From contig MCFH01000016.1 in NCBI GenBank assembly GCA_002104945.1, positions 620,001 to 684,000 of the forward strand: a DNA stretch of 64,000 bases, read 5' to 3'. The first letter of the stretch is position 1, and every line of letters begins with the position of its first letter. The translations under genes were made by a program, and so were the position numbers. This DNA is from Piromyces finnis. Its lineage: Eukaryota > Neocallimastigomycota > Neocallimastigomycetes > Neocallimastigales > Neocallimastigaceae. The notes under the pieces were generated by a model. The model did no database searches, had not been told where the DNA came from, and worked only from the letters and a program-made list of their open reading frames with translations. Below, piece by piece: positions 35,963-47,534 of this stretch.

Positions 35963-38900
35963 TTAAAATAGGATCTGAGAGGAGCCAGTTGGTGTAAATT
36001 TTCTTGATTTTGATTTATATGTGCGATGAGATTGTTTTGAGGAAATACCAAAGGTAGGTTGTTCTTTAATATGTTGACGATCTTCTGTACTAAATGAATG
36101 ACACATAGTACTGTAAGTTGTGTTCATTGGATTATCTCTAGAAGCTTGAAGATTCATTTGAGTTGCACGACGATCAATTGTGGTAGGAACTTCTGGTGGA
36201 AGTGATGTTTCTCCTAATTCATTTTTAATTATTTTTTGTTCTTCAGCAACTGCAGCTGTATCTCCTCCTAAACAGAAAATATCTGAACGGTTTTGTTGTG
36301 CAAGTTTCCAATGACGGCGGCTGTAAAGACGACGTTTTTCTTGTTCTTGTTTAGCAACTTCAGCATGATATTCTGGTGTACCAAAAATGTTATTATAAGA
36401 GTTAGAAGCTTTAACACGAGCTTTTGCTGTTGCTGACATATTATCTTCAGATTGAGAAATAGATGGTGGTGGATGGCTGGCGTTAGTTTTTGGATCATCA
36501 TCAATACTATCAAAAATATGACTTTCATTGTAATTACGACGATTCATATGTGGATGATGATGATCACGAGATGAACAAGAAGGGTTAACTTCTTGAGGAG
36601 AAATATTATTATTTGGCATTGTGGTTGATAAAGTCTTTGTTTGTTGGTGATCATTAAAATCGATCTTTTCTAATTTCTTATCTAAATCTTCTAAACTATT
36701 CATATAGTCTTCTTTTCCAGCTATTTATTTTGAATTTTGAATAAATAAAATAAATTTTAAAAATTTTTAATTAGTTATTGAACCAAAAAATTATATTTAA
36801 TTTTAATATAATAATGTGATCTTTTTTTTTTTTTTTTAAATTTCTTCTTTATATTATTAATTACCATTATTTTCAATATTCATATGAGATGGTGGAGGGG
36901 GAGGAGATTGGAAACGTTGTAAATCATCAGGAGAAATTTTATTTAATTCTTCAATAAGTTCTGGATGATTTTTTAAATCTTCTGTATTAATAATATCATT
37001 GTAAAGCTCGTCAAAACGATTTTTGGCTTGTTCATATTTTTCACGAGTAATGGCTTCTTCATCAATTTGTGTAGTTGGATGTTGATGATGATGTGGATCA
37101 TTCATAATTTTATTTAAATAATTGGAGTCGGAAAGGGCTGTAGCCTTATCAAAAGAAGAAGTAATATGATCTTTTGAAAGAGATTCATGGTTTTCAAAAT
37201 CTGGATTTTCATTCATAGAAGGCTTATCATAATTAGATGAACAAGCCATTTGTTGTAAAAGTTCTGGAGGAATTTCATTTTTCTCAATTCCTTTACCTTT
37301 ATCATTGAAAGATACTGATTCCATGTTTTTTTGTGGTGGTAAGTTATGAACATCTTCTCCTTTTGGCATTGGACGACTAGAAGTTTTATGGAAATAAGGA
37401 GTTTGAAGAGATGGACTCATTTGATCTTGACTATGTTCTGTGTGAACTTGGGCTTGAGCTTGTGTTGAATCATAATGATTAACATCATGATTTTGACAAT
37501 TTTCTTGTGGAATACTATATAAATGATCATGATAATGAGGGTCTGAAGACATAGGAAGATCATGATTATGAGGAAGTTGTTGATTATAGGCTTGAGCTTG
37601 TGCTTGAAGTTGTTGAGCAGAAGACATTGAACGATGAGCATTAAAATAATTTTCATATGGATTGTAGTCAATAGTTGCAAAAGGGGCTAAACTAGATACA
37701 GAAGCTGCAGAATTTAATGGTTTTGAATCAGAAGATGCTTTCATATCAAATGAAGTAGCGTAAGGAGTAGCATAGTTTATTTTTGGGTTTTCGTTAACAG
37801 ATGGTGTTATCATTTCAGTTAATGGTGCTTGTTGTCTATCTCCATTTAATAATTGATCTAATTTTTCACGTTTCATTAGAGTTTCCTTTCGTTGTTCAGG
37901 TGTTTGCAATTCTTCACGACTTACAAAAATATCTTCTTGACGTTCAATGCCATTAGAAGCTGCGGATGTTGGTGTTATACCACGACGGCGTCCTTCTCTA
38001 GAACGAGGCATATTTTGAGATGGGAAAGCTGTTCCTTCAGTAGCTGCCATTTCCGTTGGATAATTATAGTTGGGTTCTGTTTGAGGCATCATTCCTTCGT
38101 TAGATCTAATTTCATTAGTAACTGATTGATCTTGATAAATATTTTGTACTTTATGAGGGTTATCTACTGTAATATCATCACGTCCAAATGGACAAGTAGG
38201 TTGATAATGATGATTTTGATATCTTCTAGTTCTTATTGTGGAAGCAGCATCGGTATTCATACCTCCTTCATGTCCTCTTTCACTTTTTTCTTTTATATTA
38301 AAAATATCAGAGGTACTATTAAATTGTCCATAACGTTTACGTTCTGAATAACCAAAGTCATGAAGTTGACTGGAGTTAAGAGTGGAATTAATCGTTTCTG
38401 ACTGTGAATTAATGATGATAACACATCAATAACAATAGTTATAATATTAATAACAGAAATAATTGAGATGACAAAAAAAAATACAAAATTATATGTTTTA
38501 TATAATAAAAAAACAATGTTATTATTATTGTTGTTATTATTGATAAATTAAAGTATAGTTTTGATCATTTATAAACGAAATCGAATTTCAAGTTATTAAA
38601 TATTATAATTTATCCATTGATGTTATTTTAAATTTTATGTATTTATTTCAAAGTGGATGATACAAATAATAATAATATTAATTTTTTTTATAATACATAG
38701 AAAATAAAAGTAAATATTATATTTATATGATTGTGTTATATTGTGTTATTAAATAAAGTATATTTTAATTGATCATTTTTTAGTATATATAAAGAGAATA
38801 GAGAGTCGAAAATTATATTAGAAAATTATTAACATTCATATATATACGATACGATAGTTGAATCATACATTAATACAGTGTTACAAATATATGGATAAAA

Positions 38901-39192
38901 TGCATTAATAAAAAAATCATTAAAAGATATTATATTATGTTCCATAATAATTATTAGTGATAATGATAGTAGACAATTTATTAATATAAATAATGTATAT
39001 TAAATATAAGAAAAACAATTAACATTAGTATTTTTTTTTTTTTAATAATTTTTAAGATAAAATGTAATATTCTTTTTTATTTTAATTTTTTGAGAATAAA
39101 ATATAAATATTTGTTATTTAGTATAGTAAAATTCAAGTATTTATATATATATATATATATAAAATAGATAAAGCTTGATATCTTACATCCAT
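35963..39192 (-). CDS. unrecognised disordered Asn/Gln/His/Ser-rich protein with repeated xIF motifs
   Basis: Three exons were inferred: 39187-39192 (ATG-GAT only), 36865-38401 and 35963-36720. The joins keep frame: GAT then TCA, and G then CT. The total is 766 residues. Without the 6-base exon, translation could start at an internal Met at 38260. The protein is low-complexity, with His/Gln-rich stretches, a PPPPP run, and no membrane segment or enzyme domain. Short motifs recur: SDIFNI, EDIFVS, SHIFDS, NNIFGTPE and SDIFCLGG, the last after RRLYSRRHWKLAQQNR. NNIFGTPE recalls the NIFGTPE motif of the microtubule-associated Jupiter/JPT (HN1) proteins, but the rest does not match well. A scaffold or microtubule role is only a suggestion; the function is unknown. 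Confidence 0.68.
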
Positions 39193-40380
39193 TTTCTTTT
39201 ATTTATATATAATTGAATAGTTTTTTCTTTATTTTTTTTCTAATGCTATTTTTTGAATTATTAGTAAATGGTATCTAAATTATATATCTTAATTATTGTA
39301 TTACTGTGTTAATAATTAATAATATAAAATAAAATAAATTATAACATAATAATATGCTTTTTTAATTGACTATTGTTTTTTTTTTTTTATTAAAGTACTT
39401 TTCCAATAACAATTATTATTGCTGTTTTTATTTTTTTTTTGTACTTTTTAATTTTAATTAAAAAAAAAAAACAACTTTTTTTATTATATATATAGATTTT
39501 TCAATTTAAACTCAATTATTTAAATTCAAACACGTTAATATTTGTAAATTCTATAGAAAATTTCTGTTTTTTTATTTTTTTTTTTTATTATAAAATGTAT
39601 AATTTAAAGTTTGGTTATAAAATTTAAAAAATATATTAATTTTTTTTTTTTAAAATTTAATAAATAAATTAATGGTGGTTACTTTAATGAAAAAAATTTA
39701 AGGTTTTTACTTTTTTATTACTTATTATTATTAGTAGTAGTATTATTAATGTATTAGACCATAATGGTTAAGAAATAATAATGAATTTAAATAATATTAT
39801 AAAACTAATTAAAATAGTTCAATTCATAAATACAGAGCTATTTTTTATTTATAAGAATTAATAAATAAATAATAAAAACAATATCAATTTTTTAATCCTA
39901 TTAAAAAAACGTATATTAATTTATGTTTAATTTTATATTATTAATAATAATATAATAATTTAAAGGAAAAAAGGTAATACTTTTATTGTTATTATATATT
40001 GTGAATATTCACATATTTATTTATTGAATTTTTATTTTTATATTACATTATTATTTTTCCTTTTTATACAGTTTTTTTTTTTTTTTTTTATATTTAATTA
40101 ACCATTATTTAAAATTTATTATTATTAATTATTATTTGTTTTATACATTCTAAAGAAGATATAGAATTAATAGATCTTTTGTTAAACTTAATATTATTTA
40201 ATATGAAATTTACTTACTTATTTAATAATAGATTTTATTTAATAAAATAAGATTTTTCTTTTTTTTTTTTTTTTTTTTTTTATATTTTATATTTTATTAT
40301 ATCAGATATTATTTATTATTTATTGATAATTTTGAATGATCTGGGTTAAAAAAGGTTTTTCATTGTTAATTCTGTGCTAT
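39193..40380. other. intergenic region, GH3 3' side to the unrecognised gene's 5' side
   Basis: No coding signal. T-rich runs are frequent (about 40073-40090, 40258-40280). Both neighbours are on the minus strand, so it contains the promoter of the unrecognised gene and the 3' flank of the GH3 gene. Confidence 0.5.
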
Positions 40381-42810
40381 TTAAGTTTTGATTTCTTTGG
40401 CTAATTCATAAATTCGAGTAGCACTGGTTTCTAATTCTTCCATAGTGAGTGTACCATTTTCAAGAGCTTTCAATATATCTTTGTAGTCATCATAACATCC
40501 TGGCATAAAAATATCACCTGTAGCTTTAATGACTTTGGATGCAGAAGGTCCTTGATATTTATTATTTTTTTCTGCAGTCATTCCCATAGCTACAATCCAA
40601 TCCGTCATGACAATACCATCATATCCAAATTCATTTCTTAAAATGTCTGAAACTAATTCGTGACTTTCGTTAGTATGAATTCCGTTAATTAAATTGTATG
40701 AAGTCATTAAAGCTTTTGGCTTAGTTTCTCGAATAGCAATTTCAAAACTTTTAAGGTATATTTCTCGTAAAGCTCTTTCAGAAACATTGCTACTATTAAA
40801 GTAACGATTATGTTCTTGATTATTGGCTGAGAAGTGTTTTAATGTAGTATAGGTATGTTTATGCTTTTGAACTCCTTTGGTAATAGCTGCTGCCATAATA
40901 CCACTTATTAATGGATCTTCTGAAAAGTATTCAAAGTTTCTACCACATAAAATATTACGATGAATATTTAAAGCTGGAGCAAGCCATAAATGAACACCAA
41001 AACGTTCCATTTCATCCCCTACAATATCACCACAGCATTCAGCAAGGTCACGATTCCAACTTTGAGCAAGAGCTGTACCTATTGGAATGGCCGTGGTGTA
41101 TTGATGTGAAATAGGTGCATTTTTATCAGGTTTAGGGGAAATCATTTTAAGTGCAAATCGGATTATACCTGGGAAATTTTCCACTAATGAGACAGGAAGA
41201 CCTCCTTCTGTGGAATGTGCACCTCCATCTTTATTGACGTAGTAATCCTTTGCAAGTCTTAATCCTGCAGGTCCATCCGCCATAACTATTGGTTTTAGAT
41301 CGGCAACTTTGGCTGTTTCTCCAGCAGCACCAGCAACAGCCATTGGTGTACCACCGAGGAAACCAGTCATACCACCTTTAGGATTAAAAGCTCCTACTAC
41401 CAATTTAACTTTGTCTTCCGTTGTTAAGGATTTAACTTCTTCACTAATATTAAAGGATTTATTATATGAAATATCTTCTTTTTTAATACAATTTTTGTCT
41501 AAAGTAAATTTTGACACATTACTTAAATCTTCATCCTTTTTCTTGCTTTCAAAGGTTGAATCTATGAAACCACTATTTCCTAATTTATTTTGAACTTTAC
41601 GAACAATAATTTTTTCTTGTACTTGTATTTCTGCACAAGGTTTTGTATTTCTACTAGAATTACCTAATCGAACAATATAAGCTCCTTCATCTAAAATGTA
41701 TGCTTCCTCATTTTGATCATAACTAGCAAAATCAGATAACTTAAAACGAAGGGAAAGATTATCTTCTTCCCCTGCATCTAATTGTTTGGTTTTTGCAAAG
41801 GCTACTAAAATTTGGTATGGTTCATCTAAGGTGGTATGTGGTTTGGATAAATATACTTCTAAAACTTCTTTACCTTGATAATTGCCAATATTTTTAACTT
41901 TAGTATTAATTGTAATAATGTCTCCATTTAACTCCACGGATGTCAAATCGTAATTGAAATCTGTATATCCTAAACCGAAACCAAATGGAAACATAACATC
42001 TATGTCGGCAGAATCAAAATAACGATAGCCGACATAAATACCTTCATTGTAATTAGTATCATTACTATTTCCGAAATCGCCAGGTGTTTGGTAATCTTCT
42101 TGTTTAGTCCAAGTAGTTGCTAACTTACCAGATGGATACTTTTTACCATAAATAACATCTACTAAAGCTTTGGATGTATTGACTCCTAGTTGTGATAATA
42201 ATAATATGTTTTTTACTTCTTCTAGTCCTGATAAATCTACTGGTCCTCCTGTATTTAATACCAACATAAATTTTTTATAACCATTTGCTAAAGTAGTGAT
42301 AGTATTTTTTTCAGTTTCAGTTAATAATACATCACCTTTCACAAATTGTCTATCACTTCCTTCGCCAGATATCCTAGATAAAACATAAATTGCAATATCT
42401 CCTTCTTTATTATATGGAATATTATATTCTGGTTCTGGCATGACAGCTCCCATACTTTTTATAATACCTTGTATAGGATGAAAAAATGATTCATGTTGTA
42501 ATTTTTTTTTAAAATCTTTTTTTGCTTTTTCATAAACTTTGTTATAAGAATCTAAATATTCTTTTGACAAAATTTCAACACCTTTAATAAATGCTTCTTC
42601 TATTATAATAAAAGAATGAGAATTAACTTCCCCTGATCCTGTTCCACCTTTAATAGTGTTTCTTATCCCATTTCCAAATAAATAAACTTGCTTTTCATTT
42701 GAATTTAGTGGAAAATCACCATTTTTTCTCAATAATACCATACATTCTGATAAATATTGATCTAAATTCTGAATATGTTCTTGTTCATATTCATTAAAAT
42801 CTGTGTCCAT
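40381..42810 (-). CDS. GH3 beta-glucosidase-like enzyme with inverted domain order (C-domain, Fn3-like, N-domain); probable bacterial origin
   Basis: Intronless 809-codon frame. The usual GH3 order is reversed. Residues about 15-285 are the alpha/beta C-domain (LLRKNGDFPL, VYLFGNG, SGEGSDRQF with candidate acid/base Glu150, YPSGKLATTW, FPFGFGLGYTDF). Residues about 290-395 are an Fn3-like domain (VKNIGNYQGKEVLEVYLSKP). After a linker, residues about 455-809 are the (beta/alpha)8 N-domain: VMADGPAGLRLA, GVHLWLAPALNIHRNILCGR, NFEYFSEDPLISG, LKHFSANNQEHNR, and the nucleophile Asp737 in GYDGIVMTDW. Both catalytic residues are present. This inverted arrangement is known from Butyrivibrio/Ruminococcus beta-glucosidases, which share the rumen. 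No signal peptide is visible, so action on imported cellobiose or other glucosides in the cytosol is inferred. Glucosidase rather than xylosidase specificity is likely but unproven. Confidence 0.93.
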   Translation of the reverse strand: MDTDFNEYEQEHIQNLDQYLSECMVLLRKNGDFPLNSNEKQVYLFGNGIRNTIKGGTGSGEVNSHSFIIIEEAFIKGVEILSKEYLDSYNKVYEKAKKDFKKKLQHESFFHPIQGIIKSMGAVMPEPEYNIPYNKEGDIAIYVLSRISGEGSDRQFVKGDVLLTETEKNTITTLANGYKKFMLVLNTGGPVDLSGLEEVKNILLLSQLGVNTSKALVDVIYGKKYPSGKLATTWTKQEDYQTPGDFGNSNDTNYNEGIYVGYRYFDSADIDVMFPFGFGLGYTDFNYDLTSVELNGDIITINTKVKNIGNYQGKEVLEVYLSKPHTTLDEPYQILVAFAKTKQLDAGEEDNLSLRFKLSDFASYDQNEEAYILDEGAYIVRLGNSSRNTKPCAEIQVQEKIIVRKVQNKLGNSGFIDSTFESKKKDEDLSNVSKFTLDKNCIKKEDISYNKSFNISEEVKSLTTEDKVKLVVGAFNPKGGMTGFLGGTPMAVAGAAGETAKVADLKPIVMADGPAGLRLAKDYYVNKDGGAHSTEGGLPVSLVENFPGIIRFALKMISPKPDKNAPISHQYTTAIPIGTALAQSWNRDLAECCGDIVGDEMERFGVHLWLAPALNIHRNILCGRNFEYFSEDPLISGIMAAAITKGVQKHKHTYTTLKHFSANNQEHNRYFNSSNVSERALREIYLKSFEIAIRETKPKALMTSYNLINGIHTNESHELVSDILRNEFGYDGIVMTDWIVAMGMTAEKNNKYQGPSASKVIKATGDIFMPGCYDDYKDILKALENGTLTMEELETSATRIYELAKEIKT

Positions 42811-43613
42811 CTTAAATAATAACCTTTAACACACACCAAATAAACAAATATATACAATTTTATTTTATTATATTTTATTTATTTATATATTTATTTTTTT
42901 TGGAATTTAAAATTAGGAATTATTTTATTAAAAAAAAATAACTATTATTAATTTATTAATTTATTTATTTGTATATATATTCATTCATTTAGATTTTAAT
43001 ATGAAAACTATTGAAATATAATAATATTTCTGTATAACTGATTATTAAATATTATTAGTAATATTATTAGTAATATTCTATTACTGTTATAATATTCTAA
43101 TATTCTATTTTTTCTGAACAAATTTCATTAATAGTGCTAACTATTTTTGATTATAGCCACTTTTTACACTTTTTTTTTAAAATAAAAATAAAAATAAAAA
43201 TATTAATTTCCTTATTATTCCTTTTTTACAATTTTTTTTTTTTATTTTAGATTTCTCATCATCAATTTAACTTTTCAAAATCTTTTTCGGTTTTATTATT
43301 TTTCCTTAATTGATGAAATTAATTTAAAATTTTTATTTTCTTGATTTAATGGAATTTAATATATAATTATATATTGATAATATATATAATAATATATTAT
43401 AATAAACTGTATTTTAAATTATCTTTATAAAAAATTTTTCTATATAAATAAATTCAATTTTGTCTATTTCTTTTTTTTTTTTTTCTATTAAAAATACATA
43501 ATAAATATATTTAAAAAAGTTTTTAAAAGAGAAGAATTTGCAATAAAATTCCCTTTATACCAATATTTAATAATTATATATAATTATATAATAATAAAAT
43601 AATAATACCCAAG
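42811..43613. promoter_or_regulatory. divergent intergenic region, GH3 / pantothenate synthetase
   Basis: The two genes start away from each other, so about 800 bases of A/T-rich sequence must carry both promoters. No recognisable control element was seen. Confidence 0.4.
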
Positions 43614-44659
43614 ATGCAAGTTTTCCATGACGTTGAAGAATACAGAAAGACTTGGTTAAATTGGAGAAAAGCCGGTGAAGTTATCGGTTTTATTCCAACT
43701 ATGGTATGTTTTTATTCTTTAAAAAGTTGCATATAAAATAAAAATATATATAATAATAATAAAAAAATATAAAACTATGAGTAAATAGTTGGTAATTTTG
43801 ATAAACTTAAATAAAATGATTCTAATTAAATATTAATATTTAATAAAATATTTATTTTTTTTATTAATAGGGTTGTCTTCATGATGGTCATATTTCTTTA
43901 GTCAAGGCTGCTCAAAAACAATGTTCAAAGATTGTTGTTAGTATCTTTGTTAATCCTTCCCAATTTTCTCCAGATGAAGATTATGATGCTTACCCAAGAA
44001 CTGTTGACAATGATGTTGAACTTTTAAAAAAGAACAATGTTGATGCTGTTTTCGTTCCATCTGTTAATACTATGTACCCATCTGGTATTACTATGGATGT
44101 TGATAAGCAAGAAGGTGCTTTTGTTGAAGCTTTAGGTGTTTCCCATCAAATGGAAGGTAAATTCCGTCCACACTTCTTCCGTGGTGTATGTACTGTAGTA
44201 TGTAAACTTTTCAATATTGTTAGACCAGATAAGACTTTCTTCGGTCAAAAGGATATTCAACAAACTGTTGTTCTTCGTCGTATGGTTCGTGATTTATTCT
44301 TACCACTTGAATTCATTGTTGTTCCAATTTACCGTCAAGAGGATGGTTTAGCTATGAGTAGTCGTAACCGTTACCTTTCTGAAGAACAAAGAAAAATTTC
44401 ATGTGTCTTTAGTCAAGCTTTATTAAAAGCTAAGGCTTTATTCGAACAAGGAACTCGTGATCGTGCAACACTTATTAAGGTTGCTACTGAAACAATTGAA
44501 GCTGAAAAGAGTGTTCGTTTAGAATATCTTAGTTTAGCTCACCCAACTACTTTAGAAGAACTTGATACCATTGGTGAAGATGGTGCTATTCTTTCTGGTG
44601 CTATGTATGTTGGTACTACTCGTTTAATTGATAATGTTACTTTAGGTTTCTCTTTCTAA
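43614..44659 (+). CDS. PAN6: Pantothenate synthetase (pantoate-beta-alanine ligase)
   Basis: Joins pantoate and beta-alanine using ATP to make pantothenate, the vitamin B5 precursor of CoA. Exon 1 is 43614-43703 and exon 2 is 43871-44659, with a phase-0 intron (GTATGT...AATAG), giving 292 residues, the normal family size. Motifs: FIPTM joined across the splice to GCLHDGHISLVKAA (the adenylate-binding HxGH box), VSIFVNPSQFSPDEDYDAYP, GKFRPHFFRGVCTVVCKLFN, PDKTFFGQKDIQQ, and DGLAMSSRNRYLS, the KMSKS-like region. The C-terminal dimer region ends TLGFSF-stop. No targeting sequence is visible. Presence indicates vitamin B5 autotrophy for at least this step. Confidence 0.97.
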
Positions 44660-45241
44660 AATAATAATTAATTAAAGAAACGCGGAAACACAATACAAAT
44701 ATTACAGTTCGAACTAAATGTCAACTAAAGACAATGATAATAAAATCATCAATATCAATAAAAAATTATAATTACCATAAAAAAAAAATAGAAGTCTTTT
44801 TTTTACATACTTAAAAAAAAATCGAAACAACATATATTTAATTATAAATCATCATTAATTGCAATTATAATTAATATCATTAATACATAGATAAAACTTA
44901 GAAAAAATAATATCACAATAAAAATAAAAAAGAAAACCAATTTGTAAATATATATATAAAATGTACAGATTTTAAAAAAAAAAGTGTTTATTTTTAATAT
45001 TTACAGAAAAAATGTTTATAAAAAATTAATATTAATTATTTAGTAAATTGATAATATAAATTAAATTATGGACAATCCATTAATGATGTAATTGTATTTT
45101 TGTTTTATTTAATTTTTATTTATTATCGGTATCATCATAAATTGATATTTGCTTTTTTTTTTTTTATATTATTTGTAATGTTGCTTTATAATAGAATAAT
45201 GGTATATAAAATATTATAGATTGATCTATTAATTTCTGTTA
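44660..45241. other. convergent intergenic region, PAN6 / CCDC174
   Basis: No coding signal. It lies between two converging 3' ends and contains short A and T runs only. Confidence 0.5.
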
Positions 45242-46963
45242 TTATTTCAAAAAAGATTTCAGGAAATCTTCTGTTTCTTTTTCTACAGTTTCTTTTTTCT
45301 CATTATATAATTTTTTTTGTCGTTTTACATTTTCCATACGTTCTTTTAATTTTCTTTTTCGTTCTTCAATACGATGATTTCTAGCTTGCTTCATATTTTC
45401 TACCTTTTGACGTTGAATTGTAGTAGAATGTCTTAATTCTTCTAAAGCTTCTTGTTGTTTTAAACGCTCCTCTTTATTATGCGAAAATTGATAATAACCT
45501 ATACCCATTATTCTATTTTCCATTTTTGCATCAAAGTATGTTTCTTTTTTTTTTTTTTTTTATAATAATAATATTTTGAATATATTTTTAATTGTTGAAC
45601 TAAATCCATTGATAGATTTTGGAATAGAATGATATATCGAGAATTTTTATAAAGTAATATTATTATATTTTATTGTATTATTTATACCTTCATTTCTTTC
45701 TCTTTCCTCTTGTTCTAATTCTTCTTTCAAATGTTTTTCTTGTTCTTCCCTTAATTCTTCTTTTGTCATTTCCGATAGCTTTTTATCATCTTCTTCTGTT
45801 TCTTTAATATTACTATATATATTATTTCAATGTTTGATATATAAAAATTTTATTAAATATTCAACCCATATATAATCTATGATTTTTTAAACATTAATAT
45901 ATAATATTATTTTACTATTAAATAAACCTTTTTATATTATATTTTTCCATATCACTTTTTCTTATTAGTCTTGATCTTCCAAATTCATCAACATATTCTA
46001 CCCATGAATCTTCCACTTCCTAGATTTTATATATTTTAATATAAATAAAAATTTTATATTTTTATTAAGTTATATTCTTATTCCATTTACTTGTTCTTTT
46101 TCGTCTAATTTCTGTTTTAAGTTTTCCATATTTTCTATTTTTTTATTCAAGAAATCAACTAAAGGAGCTTTTTCTGAATTCTCATCTTCATCTTCTTATG
46201 AAATAAAATAATTTCAAAAATGTTAAAATAATATTTTTATATATAGTAAATATTTATTGTTATATTATATATTATTATTATCTTTTTTTTTTCTTCCTAT
46301 TATTTTTACTTTGTTTTTTAGTTTATATAAATTTATGAATATATCTATACAAACCTAAATCGTCAACATCTTTTTTAAGTTGCTCTTCGTATATTTTTGC
46401 TTTTCTTTGAAGTGAAATCCAGCTCGCTTCTAATTCAGAACCTGCTGTTTTGATTTCTTCTTTATCTTTTAATTTTCTTAATTCAATCCCTTTATTTTTT
46501 TTTGAAAAAACAGTAGGTTTCTAAAAGAATTTAATATATTATATTGTTATTATTTTTATTATTATACAATATATTTAATAGATATTGATTAATTAATAGA
46601 AATTTCATTGAAAATGAATTATAATAAATTTAAAGGATTTTTCTATTTCCTTTTTTTTTTTTATAGATATTTAATTAATTTTACTTTTATTGGCTTTCTA
46701 ACGATAGATTGACTACTCTTTCCATATTTTCTTCTTTCTTGTTGAAAAATTTCATTCTGCTTTAATAATTCTGCTTTTAAATTAAGAGCCTATATATTAA
46801 TATATTTATGGTATAGTTTAATACATCTAACATATAAATAATTTCTTCTTATTATTTATTTACTTTTTTTTTATTATTCTTTTAATTTATAAAATAAAAA
46901 AGTTAATTCTCTTACAGATGCAGCATTGACATCTTTAATTTCATTATTTTTCCAAGGTTCCAT
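45242..46963 (-). CDS. CCDC174: CCDC174 homolog, multi-exon
   Basis: CCDC174 in animals is a nuclear coiled-coil protein associated with the exon-junction complex component eIF4A3. The start (46963) gives MEPWKNNEIKDVNAAS, then KAELLKQNEIFQQERRKYGK (about 46690-46790), ELEASWISLQRKAKIYEEQL (about 46370-46440), VEDSWVEYVDEFGRSRLIRK followed by SDMEKY (about 45945-46015), and KEELREEQEKHLKEELEQEE (about 45700-45770). The last exon has the family-typical YFDAKMENRIMGIGYYQFS, then EALEELRHSTTIQRQKVENM and a basic coiled coil to LKSFLK-stop. Total is about 310 residues, shorter than the animal protein. About six introns. Recognition rests on the DSWVEYVDEFGRSR and GIGYYQFS motifs. Confidence 0.85.
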
Positions 46964-47534
46964 ATTGTTATATTAAATTATGGTATTAAAATTTTTTAAA
47001 AAAAATGGTTTAAATATACACGTGATCATGATATTTAATGAATAAAAGTTGAAATTTTTATTTTATCTTTATTTTAAATTATCATAAAAAAAAAAAAAAA
47101 GATAAAAATGAAATAGAAATGAAATAAATATATACAAGATACAAATTAAACATATAAAGAATATTACTTTATTTGTATTATAATTTTTGCTTAATTATTA
47201 TTTATCATTATTATTTATTTATCTATTTATTATTATTATTATTATTTTGTTTATTTCTTTTATTTTCAGTGTTACATTTTCATAAGTTTTCATGATAAAT
47301 GTAATATATTCATTATTCATAATAATTATTTTTATTATTAATCAATTAATTTAAAAAAGTGATAAAAAATGAAATGCTTATGCTTATAAATAATAATTAA
47401 TATAATTGATATTGAAGTAAATGGTTATAGAATTATGATAATATTAATTGAAGAGTTATTTTGATTTTTCGCTTTTTCTATTTTTTTATTTTTTTTTTTA
47501 ACAACTATTCTTAAGAGATATTAATGAATAATTG
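46964..47534. other. intergenic region between DSC3 3' end and CCDC174 5' end
   Basis: No coding signal; A/T-rich with short ATT and A runs. It should contain the CCDC174 promoter. Confidence 0.5.

Noticed and set aside
44700-44720. TTCGAA-containing patch considered as a tRNA T-arm
   Set aside because: No acceptor stem, anticodon arm or cloverleaf could be built around it; no other tRNA signature was seen in the window.
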